From positions 1-38,409 of the forward strand of contig CAZYDJ010000010.1 in the NCBI GenBank assembly GCA_964646035.1: DNA of 38,409 bases, read 5' to 3'. Source of the stretch: CAYLMM01 sp964646035. GTDB lineage: Bacteria; Krumholzibacteriota; Krumholzibacteriia; LZORAL124-64-63. Under the pieces are notes generated by a model. It searched no databases, was not told where the DNA came from, and was given only the letters and a program-made list of their open reading frames with translations. Position 1 is the stretch's first letter. Every line of letters starts with the position of its first letter. Position numbers and translations under genes: made by a program. This document shows positions 18,743-27,307 of the stretch, piece after piece.

Positions 18743-18790
18743 GCTCCGCGTCGTTTCGTCTTCGCCTCGGCCGTTAAGACCGCGGCTCAG
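18739..18790. other. Imperfect hairpin between convergent priA and aroB
   Basis: CTGAG at 18739-18743 plus CCGCG at 18746-18750 can pair with CGCGG-CTCAG at 18781-18790, with a 2-base bulge and ~30-base loop. It covers both stop codons. It could slow both converging transcripts, but there is no T run on either strand, so it is only a weak terminator candidate. Confidence 0.25.
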
Positions 18791-19896
18791 CCCGCCAAGG
18801 CGCAAAGGGCTTCGCGGACCGTCACTTCCTGGTCGATGTCCACGGCTCCGATCCGCAGCGGCAGCACCCATCTTACCCGTTCGCCGCTCCGTTTCTTGTC
18901 CCGCGCAATCAGGCGTCCGACGGCGCCGGCGGGCGGGGCGGAGGCCGTGATCGGCAGACCGCAGGCTTGGAGCAGATCCAGGATGCGGCCGGAAGCGGCG
19001 GCGGAACAGAGGCCCCGCCGTTGCGCGATCCTGGCCGCCGCGGCCGTGCCCAGGGCTACCGCTTCACCGTGACCGATTTCCAGCAGGATCTCCAGGGCGT
19101 GGCCCAGGGTGTGGCCCAGGTTCAGGGCCCGACGGGGCCCGGCTTCGCGGAAATCGGCTCCGACCACCCGGTTCTTGACCCTGACCGCCGCACCGATCCA
19201 TTCCGCCCAGGGTAGGATCTCGCCGACGCCGGGAATCGGCCGCGCCGCCGGCCGGCCGGTGAAACAGGCGGCCAGATCCTCGCTCCGATCCTCCAGCGAT
19301 TTGAAGAGGGAGGGAGAGCCGATGACCGCGGATTTGATCATCTCGGCCAGGCCCTGCTTCCATTCGCGCAGCGGCAATGTGGCCAGAAACGCGGGATCGA
19401 TCAGGACGGCCCGCGCGGCGTGGAAGGTGCCCACCGCGTTCTTCACCCCGTCGAGATTCAGGCCGGTCTTGCCGCCGATCGCCGCATCCGACATCGCCAA
19501 CAGTGTGGTCGGCGCGCAGATGAATTCGACGCCCCGGGCCCAGGTCGAGGCCGCCATCCCGGCCAGATCCAGCACCGTTCCCCCGCCGATCCCGACCACG
19601 ACACCGTCGCGGGGCAGTCCGTTGCGCATCAGTTTCATCCAGATCCGGTCCAACTCGGCGCCGGTCTTGGCGCTCTCGCCTCCCTTGACGGCGATTCTGC
19701 AGCGCCGGGGGATGCACGGATCGAGGCGGGAAGCGATCGCTTCGCGATGCAGGCCGCGAACGCGGGAATCGATCACCGCAGCCGCCGGGCGCCCGGCGAC
19801 CAGATCGGCCAATCCGGCCAGGGATTCTGTCCCCAGCAGACAAATGCCGCGGTTTTGGCCGGCGTGAATGCTGATTTTCTCCGTTTTCCGCCGCAT
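18787..19896 (-). CDS. aroB: 3-dehydroquinate synthase-like protein (AroB)
   Basis: 369 residues from the ATG at 19896 on the minus strand, chosen because GGAGG lies 5 bases upstream; the frame stays open to 20241 without family similarity. AroB features: VVGIGGGTVLDLAGMAAS (NAD-binding glycine-rich), PTTLLAMSDAAIGGKTGLN, the Lys in VKNAVGTFH, and metal ligands in GLAEMIKSAVIG (Glu), LGHTLGHALE and GHGEAVALG (His). It catalyses the second shikimate step, DAHP to 3-dehydroquinate, using NAD+ and a divalent metal. The rest of the shikimate pathway is not in the window. It is a single gene, divergent from the por operon with ~240 bp between. The DKKRSG near the C-terminus is also typical. Confidence 0.93.
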   Translation of the reverse strand: MRRKTEKISIHAGQNRGICLLGTESLAGLADLVAGRPAAAVIDSRVRGLHREAIASRLDPCIPRRCRIAVKGGESAKTGAELDRIWMKLMRNGLPRDGVVVGIGGGTVLDLAGMAASTWARGVEFICAPTTLLAMSDAAIGGKTGLNLDGVKNAVGTFHAARAVLIDPAFLATLPLREWKQGLAEMIKSAVIGSPSLFKSLEDRSEDLAACFTGRPAARPIPGVGEILPWAEWIGAAVRVKNRVVGADFREAGPRRALNLGHTLGHALEILLEIGHGEAVALGTAAAARIAQRRGLCSAAASGRILDLLQACGLPITASAPPAGAVGRLIARDKKRSGERVRWVLPLRIGAVDIDQEVTVREALCALAG

Positions 19897-20047
19897 TCCG
19901 CCTCCGTAATCGATTCGGGGTTCTTGTGTCATTCCATGAGGCTCTGATACATTGGTTTCCGGCGCGAATCCGCCGCACTGTTTTTCGCCTCGCCGCGGCG
20001 CGGAAATCGAATGACGAGGAAATCGATATCCGATCAGGGGAATTACT

Positions 20048-20075
20048 TTGACCGACCCCCGCGCGGGACTACTTT
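20048..20075 (+). promoter_or_regulatory. Candidate sigma-70-type promoter for porCDAB
   Basis: TTGACC at 20048-20053 and TACTTT at 20070-20075, spacer 16, in the 240-bp aroB-porC divergent region. The spacer contains the palindrome-like CCCGCGCGGG. I see no other gene or clear element in this region. Prediction only. Confidence 0.4.
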
Positions 20076-20136
20076 TGATCCACCAAGGGTTACCGCTTAG
20101 GGCCCGCTGGGTCAAGTTTCGACAAGGAGAGTGGAT

Positions 20137-20718
20137 ATGGCTGAAAAAATGATGGAAATCCGGTGGCATGGCCGGGGCGGACAGGGGGCGAAGACTGCCG
20201 CCATCTTCCTTGCCGAGGCGGTTCTGGGCAAAGGTAAGCACAGCCAGGGATTCCCCGAGTACGGTCCCGAACGCCGCGGCGCTCCGATCCGCGGCTACAC
20301 CCGGATCTCAAACTCGCCGATCCGCCGTCACTGCAGCATCGAGAAGCCGAATATAGTGATCATACTCGATCCGACGCTGCTCGAATCCCCGGCCGCCGCC
20401 GTGACCTCCGGCGCCAGCGCAGACACCATCTTCATCATCAATACGGTGGAGACTCCCGCAGCCATCCGGAAACGCCTGAAGCTGAGCGGGGCCAAGGTCT
20501 ACACCGTGGACGCCACCCGGATCGCCCAGGACAGTTTCGGCCGGGCCATCCCGAACATGCCGATGATCGGCGCCCTGACTTCGGTGACGGACATCCTGGA
20601 CCTGGATGAGCTCAAGTCGGCCCTGGCCGAACAGTTCAAGACGAAATTCTCGCGCGCGGTAATCGACGGCAACCTGGTCTCCGTCGAGCGGGCCGCGAAG
20701 GAGTTGGTGTCGGAATGA
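20137..20718 (+). CDS. porC: Pyruvate:ferredoxin oxidoreductase, gamma subunit
   Basis: 193 residues from ATG 20137, with AAGGAGA at the right distance; a GTG two codons upstream is less likely. The start MEIRWHGRGGQGAKTAA and SQGFPEYGPERRGAPIRGYTRIS are characteristic of the gamma subunit/domain of 2-oxoacid:acceptor oxidoreductases, which helps bind CoA. With the delta, alpha and beta subunits it oxidises pyruvate to acetyl-CoA and CO2 with reduction of ferredoxin, or runs in the reverse direction as pyruvate synthase. The separate-subunit order gamma-delta-alpha-beta is that of the thermotogal/archaeal type. Its stop overlaps the porD ATG (ATGA). Confidence 0.93.
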   Translation: MAEKMMEIRWHGRGGQGAKTAAIFLAEAVLGKGKHSQGFPEYGPERRGAPIRGYTRISNSPIRRHCSIEKPNIVIILDPTLLESPAAAVTSGASADTIFIINTVETPAAIRKRLKLSGAKVYTVDATRIAQDSFGRAIPNMPMIGALTSVTDILDLDELKSALAEQFKTKFSRAVIDGNLVSVERAAKELVSE

Positions 20719-21023
20719 GTTTTATCAAGACTTCCCAACTGGCCGAGGGAGGGTTGATCACCGAGGCCGGCAACGCAGTCGAGTACAAGACCGGAGACTG
20801 GCGCACCTTCAAGCCGGAATACATCGAGGACAATTGCATCCACTGCATGTTCTGCTGGATCTACTGTCCCGATTCGGCGGTGCTGATCGACAATTCCGGA
20901 GACAAGCCCCGGATGACCGGCTTCGACTACGATCACTGCAAGGGCTGCGGAATCTGCGCGCATCATTGCCCGCCCGCCGCCAAGGGCAAGGCGGCCATCG
21001 TGATGGTCCGCGAGGAAAAATAA
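20715..21023 (+). CDS. porD: Pyruvate:ferredoxin oxidoreductase, delta subunit (2x[4Fe-4S] ferredoxin)
   Basis: 102 residues; the ATG at 20715 overlaps the porC stop. Two complete iron-sulfur motifs: CIHCMFCWIYCP (residues ~41-52) and CKGCGICAHHCP (~76-87), so it carries two [4Fe-4S] clusters that pass electrons from the beta subunit to external ferredoxin. The N-terminal TGDWRTFKPEY is typical of PorD. It lies between the gamma and alpha genes of the same operon. Nothing is unusual. Confidence 0.95.
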   Translation: MSFIKTSQLAEGGLITEAGNAVEYKTGDWRTFKPEYIEDNCIHCMFCWIYCPDSAVLIDNSGDKPRMTGFDYDHCKGCGICAHHCPPAAKGKAAIVMVREEK

Positions 21024-21044
21024 GCCTCGGAAAGGAGTAGGCCC

Positions 21045-22232
21045 ATGAAACAGAAGTACGTCGGGCTGACCGGGAACGAGGCCGTGGCGACCGCCTTCAA
21101 GCAGGGACGGCCGCACGTCGCCTCCGCGTTTCCGATCACGCCGCAGACCGAGATGATGCACAAGTTCGCCGACTTCGTCGCCAACGGAGCGGTCGAGACC
21201 GAGATGATCCTCGTGGAGAGCGAGCACTCGGCCATGTCCGCAGCGGTCGGTTCCGCGGCCGCCGGCGCCCGCACCATCACCGCCACCAGTTCGGCCGGCT
21301 TCGCCCTGATGTGGGAGATGGTCTACGTCGCGGCCTCGCTGCGGCTGCCGATCTGCATGGCGCTGGTCAACCGCGCCCTGTCGGGCAACATCAACATCCA
21401 CTGCGACCACAGCGACGCCATGGGCGGCCGCGACAGCGGCTGGATCCAGATCTGGTGCGAGAATGCCCAGGAAGCCTATGACGCCGCTTTGATGTCCTTC
21501 CGCATCGCGGAGCACAAGGACGTCAGGCTGCCGGTGATGGTCAACTACGACGGATTCATCATCAGCCACACCGCCGAGTCGCTGCATATCCTCGAGGACG
21601 ACGAGGCCTGGAAGTTCGTCGGCCCCAAGGATCCGACAGCCGGCTACGCCCTGCTCGACGTCGACAAGCCGGTGACGGTCGGTCCCCTGGACCTGACCGA
21701 CTACTACTTCGAGCATAAACTCGGCGAGATACAGGCCCACGAGCGGGCGATGCCCGTGATCCGCAAGATCTTCGCCGAGTACGGCGAGGCTACCGGCCGC
21801 AACTACGACATCGTCGAGAAGTACCGCCTCGACGACGCCGAGATGGCGGTCGTGGCTCTCGGTTCGAGCGCCGGCACGGTCAAGGACGTGATCGACGCCT
21901 ACCGGGAGAAGGGAGTCAGGATCGGCCTGATCATCCCGAGGGTGTTCCGCCCGTTCCCGAACCGGGAACTGGCCGCGGCAATGGCGGGATTGAAGGTGGT
22001 GGGCGTCATGGACCGCTCGGCATCCTTCGGCGGATTCGGCGGTCCCCTGTTCACCGAGATCCGCTCCGCGCTCTACGGAATGCCGGATGCGCCGGCGGTC
22101 CACGGCTGGCTCTACGGCCTCGGCGGCCGCGACCTGGATCTGAATCTGGCCGGCGAACTCATCGAAAGCCTGGCCGGTATCGCGGCCGGCAAGGAAATGG
22201 ATCAAGTCAACCTGCTGGGCGTCCGGCAATAA
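21045..22232 (+). CDS. porA: Pyruvate:ferredoxin oxidoreductase, alpha subunit
   Basis: 395 residues from ATG 21045 after AAAGGAG. Domain I has GNEAVATAFKQGRPHVASAFPITPQTEM, the usual PorA opening, then the ESEHSAMSAAVGSAAAGART TPP-contact segment and SSAGFALMWEMVYVAASLRLPI. A domain II transketolase C-like region follows (VALGSSAGTVKDVIDAYREKG, GLIIPRVFRPFP). Pyruvate is the most likely substrate by similarity to PorA, but related 2-oxoacid enzymes cannot be excluded by reading alone. It works as a heterotetramer with PorB, C and D. Confidence 0.94.
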   Translation: MKQKYVGLTGNEAVATAFKQGRPHVASAFPITPQTEMMHKFADFVANGAVETEMILVESEHSAMSAAVGSAAAGARTITATSSAGFALMWEMVYVAASLRLPICMALVNRALSGNINIHCDHSDAMGGRDSGWIQIWCENAQEAYDAALMSFRIAEHKDVRLPVMVNYDGFIISHTAESLHILEDDEAWKFVGPKDPTAGYALLDVDKPVTVGPLDLTDYYFEHKLGEIQAHERAMPVIRKIFAEYGEATGRNYDIVEKYRLDDAEMAVVALGSSAGTVKDVIDAYREKGVRIGLIIPRVFRPFPNRELAAAMAGLKVVGVMDRSASFGGFGGPLFTEIRSALYGMPDAPAVHGWLYGLGGRDLDLNLAGELIESLAGIAAGKEMDQVNLLGVRQ

Positions 22233-22245
22233 AGGAGGCGGAACG

Positions 22246-23184
22246 ATGGCTGTGAATCTCAAGGAATTGAGCCGGCGGGACGACCTTCTGGCCGGCGGTC
22301 ACCGCGCATGCGCCGGCTGCACCGGCGCCAACATCCTGCGTCAGGTCATGCTCACCGCCGGAGCCGATACGGTTGTCGGCTGCGCGACCGGGTGCATGGA
22401 GGTCATCACCACGATCTTCCCGTACACGGCGTGGAAGGTGCCTTTCATCCACACCGCGTTCGAGAACTCGGCGGCCACCATGTCCGGCGTCGAGACGGCC
22501 TATCGGGCCATGAAGAAGCGCGGCGATCTGCCCGCGCCGCGGGAAAAGATGAACTTCGTCGCGTTCGGCGGCGACGGCGGCACCTATGACATCGGCTTCC
22601 AGTCGCTCTCCGGAGCCATGGAGCGCGGTCATGACATGCTGTACGTCTGCTACGACAACGAAGCCTACATGAACACCGGCATCCAGCGCTCGAGCGCGAC
22701 GCCGATGGGCGCCAAGACTTCGACCACCCCGGTCGGATCGGCGAAGCAGGGACGCGAGGGGCACCGCAAGGATCTGACCAAGATCATGGTGGCCCACAAC
22801 ATTCCCTACGTCGCCCAGACGACGCCTTTCCACTGGAAGGATCTGCAGTCCAAGGTCGAGAAGGCCCTGGCGGTGGACGGCCCGGCGTTCCTGAACATCC
22901 TGATGCCCTGCACCGTCGGCTGGGGATTCGATCCGGCCCTGGGCATGGAGATAGCCAAGCAGGCGGTGGAATCCAACTTCTGGCCCCTGTTCGAGGTGGA
23001 GAACGGCAACTACCGGATGACGCAGAAGCCCAAGGCCCAGAGGATGCCCATCGCCGAATGGCTGCAGGGGCAGGTTCGCTTCAAGCATCTATTCAACCCG
23101 GGCAACGAGGCTGTTCTGGAGGAGATCCAGAACTGGGTCGACCGGGAATTCGAGAAGTTGTTGAAACTCTGCGGGGAGGCCTGA
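22246..23184 (+). CDS. porB: Pyruvate:ferredoxin oxidoreductase, beta subunit (TPP-binding)
   Basis: 312 residues from ATG 22246 after AAAGGAGG. Cluster-ligand cysteines appear in HRACAGCTGANI and VVGCATGCME. The TPP-binding motif is GGDGGTYDIGFQSLSGAMERG followed by YDNEAYMNTGIQRS. THETF-like TSTTPVGS and the C-terminal cysteine region (ILMPCTVGWGF) are also typical. It binds thiamine diphosphate and one [4Fe-4S] cluster and is the catalytic partner of PorA. It is the last gene of the operon, followed by a strong terminator at 23213-23246. Confidence 0.95.
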   Translation: MAVNLKELSRRDDLLAGGHRACAGCTGANILRQVMLTAGADTVVGCATGCMEVITTIFPYTAWKVPFIHTAFENSAATMSGVETAYRAMKKRGDLPAPREKMNFVAFGGDGGTYDIGFQSLSGAMERGHDMLYVCYDNEAYMNTGIQRSSATPMGAKTSTTPVGSAKQGREGHRKDLTKIMVAHNIPYVAQTTPFHWKDLQSKVEKALAVDGPAFLNILMPCTVGWGFDPALGMEIAKQAVESNFWPLFEVENGNYRMTQKPKAQRMPIAEWLQGQVRFKHLFNPGNEAVLEEIQNWVDREFEKLLKLCGEA

Positions 23185-23212
23185 TCCCAGGATCCGGTTT
23201 TCTGTCGAAGTC

Positions 23213-23246
23213 GCGCCCCGGGAATGCTCCCGGGGCGCTTCTTTAT
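23213..23246 (+). terminator. Rho-independent terminator of porCDAB
   Basis: A perfect 11-bp stem, GCGCCCCGGGA (23213-23223) with TCCCGGGGCGC (23228-23238), ATGC loop, followed by TTCTTTAT. It lies 29 bases after the porB stop. Confidence 0.92.
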
Positions 23247-23338
23247 GCCGGATGCCGTAGCTGAAGCTCATTGCATCGGGCTTTTATGACGATCTGAACC
23301 CGGAACCGGGGAAATTCGGGCGAAACGCCGATAATCGT

Positions 23339-23365
23339 TCAAGTTGGCCTCTTCGCGGCCGATTA
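23339..23365 (+). promoter_or_regulatory. Sigma-28 (FliA/SigD)-type promoter of the chemotaxis operon
   Basis: TCAAGTTG (23339-23346), 11 bases, then GCCGATTA (23358-23365). The consensus is TAAAGTTT-N11-GCCGATAA: 6 of 8 and 7 of 8 match at the exact spacing. Transcription would start near 23375, ~100 bases before the mcp ATG. A hairpin CCCGCC...GGCGGG (23392-23413) lies in the leader. Confidence 0.68.
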
Positions 23366-23473
23366 ATCCCCTGATGTTCGATTGTTCGCGGCCCGCCGTT
23401 CCCCCGAGGCGGGTTCTGCGCGATCAGACGCCGCATGGCGGTCGGGGCGGAAAACCGAAAGCGGAGAGATGAA

Positions 23474-25084
23474 ATGCTCAAGAACCTAAGCATCGGCAAG
23501 ACCGTCGGCCTTGGTTACGCCACGGTCCTGGTCATGGTGTTGATCACCTCGGTTCTATCGCTCGTGGGCGTGGCCGGACTCGGCCACAGGATCAATCATT
23601 CCTCTGCGAGCAACGAATTGCTTGCCGAAGTCGCCGCCGGCCAGATGGCGCATCTGCGTTGGGCCGATGAAATCAACCGCTTTTTCGTCGACGATTCCAT
23701 CCGGGACATGGACGTGAACAGCGACGACCACGACTGCGAATTCGGCCGCTGGTACTACGGCGAGGGACGAATCGAGGCCGAGGAACAGGCCCCGGAGTTC
23801 AGCGAACTCCTGGACCAGTTCGAGGAGCCGCATCAGGCGATCCACAAGTCGGCGATGGAGATCCGCAGGATCATCGGTTCGGCCGAACCCGGAGACGCCG
23901 TTGCGATGGCGCAGGCCCGCGCAGTCTACGTCGAGAAGACGTTGCCCGCGATGGAATCGCTGATGTCGGTCTTCTACGGGATCCACGAAGCCGTGGGCGA
24001 GCATCGAGCCGCGGACGAGAAGATGATGATCCACACCGCCAAAGCCACTTTCCTGTGGATCGTCGTCATGAGCTTTGTTTCGGTCGTCATAGCCGCCAGC
24101 ATGGGCACGGCCATCGTCCGTAACATCGTCGGCACGCTTTCCGGCCTGGTGAAGGGGCTCGCCAGCGGCGCCGACCAGGTAGCCGCGGCCAGCCACCAGG
24201 TGGCCAACGCCAGCCAGGAGATGGCCGAGGGCGCCAGCGAACAGGCTTCGAGCCTGGAGCAGACTTCGGCGTCCCTGTCCCAGATGTCCACATCCACCGA
24301 AGGAAACTCCGACAGCGCCAGCCGGGCCAACAAGGTCGCCGGCGAGGTCAGGGAAGCCACCGAGTCCTGCAAGGAAGCGATGAATCGGATGGGACAGGCC
24401 ATCGGCCAGATCAAGAATTCGGCCAACGAGACCGCCAAGATCGTCGACACGATCAACGAGATGGCGTTCCAGACCAATCTCTTGGCCCTCAACGCAGCTG
24501 TCGAAGCCGCCCATGCCGGTGAAGCCGGCAAGGGATTCGCAGTGGTCGCCGAGGAAGTGCGGAACCTGGCCCAACGCAGCGCCGAGGCCGCCACGGTGAC
24601 AGCGTCCCTGATCCAGGATTCCCAGTGCAGCGCCGACAACGGGGTCATGGTCTGCGACGAAGTGGCCAATCTGCTCGAAGCCATCGTCGGCGAGACCGGG
24701 GACATGACCAAGCTGATGGAGGATGTCACCAACGCCTCTCTCGAACAGGCCCAGGGGATCAGCGAGATAACCGCCTCGGTGACCCAGATCGATCATCTGA
24801 CCCAGTCCAACGCAGCCAACGCCGAGGAGACTGCTTCGGCGAGCGAGGAGCTTTCCGCCCAGGCCAAGGAACTGAATGATCTGGTCGAGACTCTCGTCCG
24901 GATTCTCAAGGGCCAGCGGGGCCAGATGGAGGATGAAGGCGCGGATCTGAGCATTCTCGCTTCCAGTGGACGCCATCGCGGGCGGTATCCGATGGACAGG
25001 ATGCCGGTCGGCCGCAGGGGAAGCTCTGCGCGGATGCCGGAGCAGTTCATCCCGTTGGAGGAAGACGAATTGATCGAGGTCTGA
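23474..25084 (+). CDS. Methyl-accepting chemotaxis protein with extracytoplasmic CZB-like zinc-binding domain
   Basis: 536 residues from ATG 23474 with GGAG 7 bases upstream. TM1 at ~12-35 and TM2 at ~192-213 enclose a ~155-residue sensor. The sensor has the chemoreceptor zinc-binding pattern: His60 (HLRWADEINRFF), Cys88 (DCEFGRWYYG), His120 and His124 (EPHQAIHKSA), the 3-His/1-Cys set of CZB domains. After TM2 there is little or no HAMP. The cytoplasmic part has the signalling tip EMAFQTNLLALNAAVEAAHA near 329-348, then KGFAVVAEEVRNLAQR, with Gln/Glu-rich methylation helices on both sides (for example EGASEQASSLEQTSASLSQM). No CheR-tethering pentapeptide is evident at the end (LIEV). First gene of the chemotaxis operon; likely ligand is zinc or an oxidant acting on the Cys-Zn site. 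Confidence 0.9.
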   Translation: MLKNLSIGKTVGLGYATVLVMVLITSVLSLVGVAGLGHRINHSSASNELLAEVAAGQMAHLRWADEINRFFVDDSIRDMDVNSDDHDCEFGRWYYGEGRIEAEEQAPEFSELLDQFEEPHQAIHKSAMEIRRIIGSAEPGDAVAMAQARAVYVEKTLPAMESLMSVFYGIHEAVGEHRAADEKMMIHTAKATFLWIVVMSFVSVVIAASMGTAIVRNIVGTLSGLVKGLASGADQVAAASHQVANASQEMAEGASEQASSLEQTSASLSQMSTSTEGNSDSASRANKVAGEVREATESCKEAMNRMGQAIGQIKNSANETAKIVDTINEMAFQTNLLALNAAVEAAHAGEAGKGFAVVAEEVRNLAQRSAEAATVTASLIQDSQCSADNGVMVCDEVANLLEAIVGETGDMTKLMEDVTNASLEQAQGISEITASVTQIDHLTQSNAANAEETASASEELSAQAKELNDLVETLVRILKGQRGQMEDEGADLSILASSGRHRGRYPMDRMPVGRRGSSARMPEQFIPLEEDELIEV

Positions 25085-25120
25085 CCCGGCTGCCGGAACC
25101 CGGTTTGGCAAAGGAAAGAG

Positions 25121-27250
25121 ATGGATCGACAGGATTTGCAGTATAGCGCGGCGTCGGTTTCCCTGGTGGACGACGATATACTCGCCGAATTCCTTTCGCG
25201 GCAGGACGATCTGCTGGGCGAGATGGAACAGGCGGCCCTGGATCTGGAGGGTCTCTCCGGTAAAGGGGCTTCAGACGAACTCCTGCGCTATTTCCATACC
25301 TTGAAGGGCGAGGCCGGGCTGCTGGGCTTCACCGAGATGGCCGATGTCTGCCATTCCACCGAAAGCATGCTGCAGAGCGGGACCGGCGATTGCGTCGATC
25401 AACTGCTGGCGGTGAAGGACTGGCTCGGCAATGCCTTTGCCGCCGTCACGGCGGGCGAGAAGTTTCCCGACGCCGTGGATCTGCTGGAGATGCTGAGCCG
25501 ATCCGCCGTTGACTGCGCCGATAGGGCCGCGGCCGTCTCCGAGCCTGCCCCGGGCCTGCTCGCCGCCGACCAGGAGGCCCTGCGCGATTTTCTGGACGAG
25601 TCCTCGGAGCATCTCGAAGCGGCCGAGGCTTCGTTGCTGATCCTGGAGGAGAATCCCGACGCCGAGGAACCGGTCAATCGGGCGTTCCGCGCTTTCCACA
25701 CCATCAAGGGCGTGGCTGCGTTCCTGGACCTCGACGCCGTCGAAAAGCTTTCCCATCGGGCCGAGAACCTGCTCGACACCGCGCGGGGGGATGGGCCCCG
25801 GCTCGGCGGCGAGCGGATGGACACCGCCCTGGCCGCGGTCGACATGCTGCACCGGCTTCACGACGATGTGATGCGCGCAGCCGCCGCCGACGGGATTCTG
25901 CGCGAACAGGAAGGGTACGACGATCTGATCGCGAATCTGGACCGGCTGACCGGCGCCCGGCGTCGAGAGCCGGAATCCGGACGCTCATCGGGGCTCTTCG
26001 TGCTCAATCCCATCGAAAAGGGCGAGCCGGACAGCTCGGCCGGGAATTCCGCGCGCAACGCCGGCAAGGTCGTCGTGCGCGAAGCTGTCCGGGTCGACGC
26101 CGGCCGGCTGAACAAGCTGGTCGAGGCCCTGGGGGAAATGGTCATCGCCGAGGCCATGGTCAGCCATGCCGGCGAACTGCGCAAAAACATCTCCAGCGGA
26201 TTGCGCGGACATCTGGACAACCTGGACAAGATATCCCGCGAGCTGCAGGAGATCGGGCTGTCCCTGCGCATGATGCCGGTGCGGCCTGTTTTCCAGAAGA
26301 TGAACCGGTTGGCGCGTGATCTGGCCCGCAAGACCGGCCGTCCGGTCGAGTTGACGATATCCGGCGAGGACACCGAACTCGACCGGGCCGTCGTCGACAA
26401 GATCAGCGATCCGCTGGTGCACATGGTGCGCAACGCGGTCGACCACGGTATCGAGGCCGACGTCGCGGAACGCAAGGCCGCGGGCAAGCCCGAGACCGGG
26501 CGCATCGAGCTGAGGGCGTTCCACAGGGGCGGCAACATCTGCATCGAGATCGCGGACGACGGCCGCGGGCTGGACCGTGACGCGATCCTGGCCAAGGCCG
26601 TCTCCCGCGGGCTCGTCGGGGCCGGCGACGAACTGGAGGATCGGGAGATCTACAACCTGATCTTCGAGCCCGGTTTTTCGACCGCCGAAAAGGTGACCGA
26701 CGTCTCCGGACGCGGCGTGGGCATGGATGTCGTGCGCCGCAACATCGAGTCGCTGCGCGGGTCGGTCGAAATCGACTCCCGCCGCGGCGAAGGTTCGACT
26801 TTCAGCATCCTGTTGCCGCTGACCCTGGCGATCATCGACGGGATGGTGCTGAAGGTCGGCACCGAACTCTACATCGTGCCGACTTTGGGCATGGTTCGTC
26901 TCGTCCGGCCGGAACCCGGCGAGGTGAGCGGTTTGATGGGGCGCGGCGAGATACTCGATTTCGAAGGCGAAATGATTCCCCTGCTGCGGATGAGCGATCT
27001 CTTCGGGGTCGACGGCTTGGCGGTCGATTTTCGTGACGGGGTGGTTGTCGTGGTGGAGGACGGATCCCGCAGGGTGGGGCTGCTGGCCGACTCGTTGATC
27101 GGGCAGCAGCAGATAGTGATCAAGAGCCTGGGTGAATCTATTCAAGGTACGCCCGGACTCGCCGGAGGGGCCATCCTTTCCGACGGGCGGGTGGCTCCGA
27201 TCCTGGACGTGGCGTTCCTGATCCGCTCGGCCGGCAACGGCAACGCCTGA
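25121..27250 (+). CDS. cheA: Chemotaxis histidine kinase CheA with two Hpt domains
   Basis: 709 residues from ATG 25121. Two phosphotransfer domains are visible: His59 in RYFHTLKGEAG and His193 in RAFHTIKGVAA, each at the expected place in a four-helix bundle (~15-115 and ~150-245). A short linker (~280-315) replaces a recognisable P2 CheY-docking domain. The dimerisation helices (~320-385), ATPase core (Asn438 in HMVRNAVDHGIE, IADDGRGLD, GRGVGMDVV) and C-terminal CheW-like domain (~565-705) are intact. It autophosphorylates under receptor control and passes phosphate to the CheY proteins encoded downstream; which Hpt serves which receiver cannot be read from sequence. Confidence 0.95.
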   Translation: MDRQDLQYSAASVSLVDDDILAEFLSRQDDLLGEMEQAALDLEGLSGKGASDELLRYFHTLKGEAGLLGFTEMADVCHSTESMLQSGTGDCVDQLLAVKDWLGNAFAAVTAGEKFPDAVDLLEMLSRSAVDCADRAAAVSEPAPGLLAADQEALRDFLDESSEHLEAAEASLLILEENPDAEEPVNRAFRAFHTIKGVAAFLDLDAVEKLSHRAENLLDTARGDGPRLGGERMDTALAAVDMLHRLHDDVMRAAAADGILREQEGYDDLIANLDRLTGARRREPESGRSSGLFVLNPIEKGEPDSSAGNSARNAGKVVVREAVRVDAGRLNKLVEALGEMVIAEAMVSHAGELRKNISSGLRGHLDNLDKISRELQEIGLSLRMMPVRPVFQKMNRLARDLARKTGRPVELTISGEDTELDRAVVDKISDPLVHMVRNAVDHGIEADVAERKAAGKPETGRIELRAFHRGGNICIEIADDGRGLDRDAILAKAVSRGLVGAGDELEDREIYNLIFEPGFSTAEKVTDVSGRGVGMDVVRRNIESLRGSVEIDSRRGEGSTFSILLPLTLAIIDGMVLKVGTELYIVPTLGMVRLVRPEPGEVSGLMGRGEILDFEGEMIPLLRMSDLFGVDGLAVDFRDGVVVVVEDGSRRVGLLADSLIGQQQIVIKSLGESIQGTPGLAGGAILSDGRVAPILDVAFLIRSAGNGNA

Positions 27251-27307
27251 TCTTCGACGCAGGACCGTACAGCTTGATTTTCAACAGTCGCGGAGGAGGT
27301 CCGCAGG

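Noticed and set aside
20499..22262. 587-codon open frame on the minus strand opposite porC, porD and porA
   Set aside because: It spans three well-defined plus-strand por genes and has no recognisable domain.
23327..23334. Exact GCCGATAA upstream of mcp, a perfect sigma-28 -10 element
   Set aside because: The position 15 bases upstream is GGGG, not TAAA, so no -35 exists at the required spacing; the site at 23339-23365 fits both elements.
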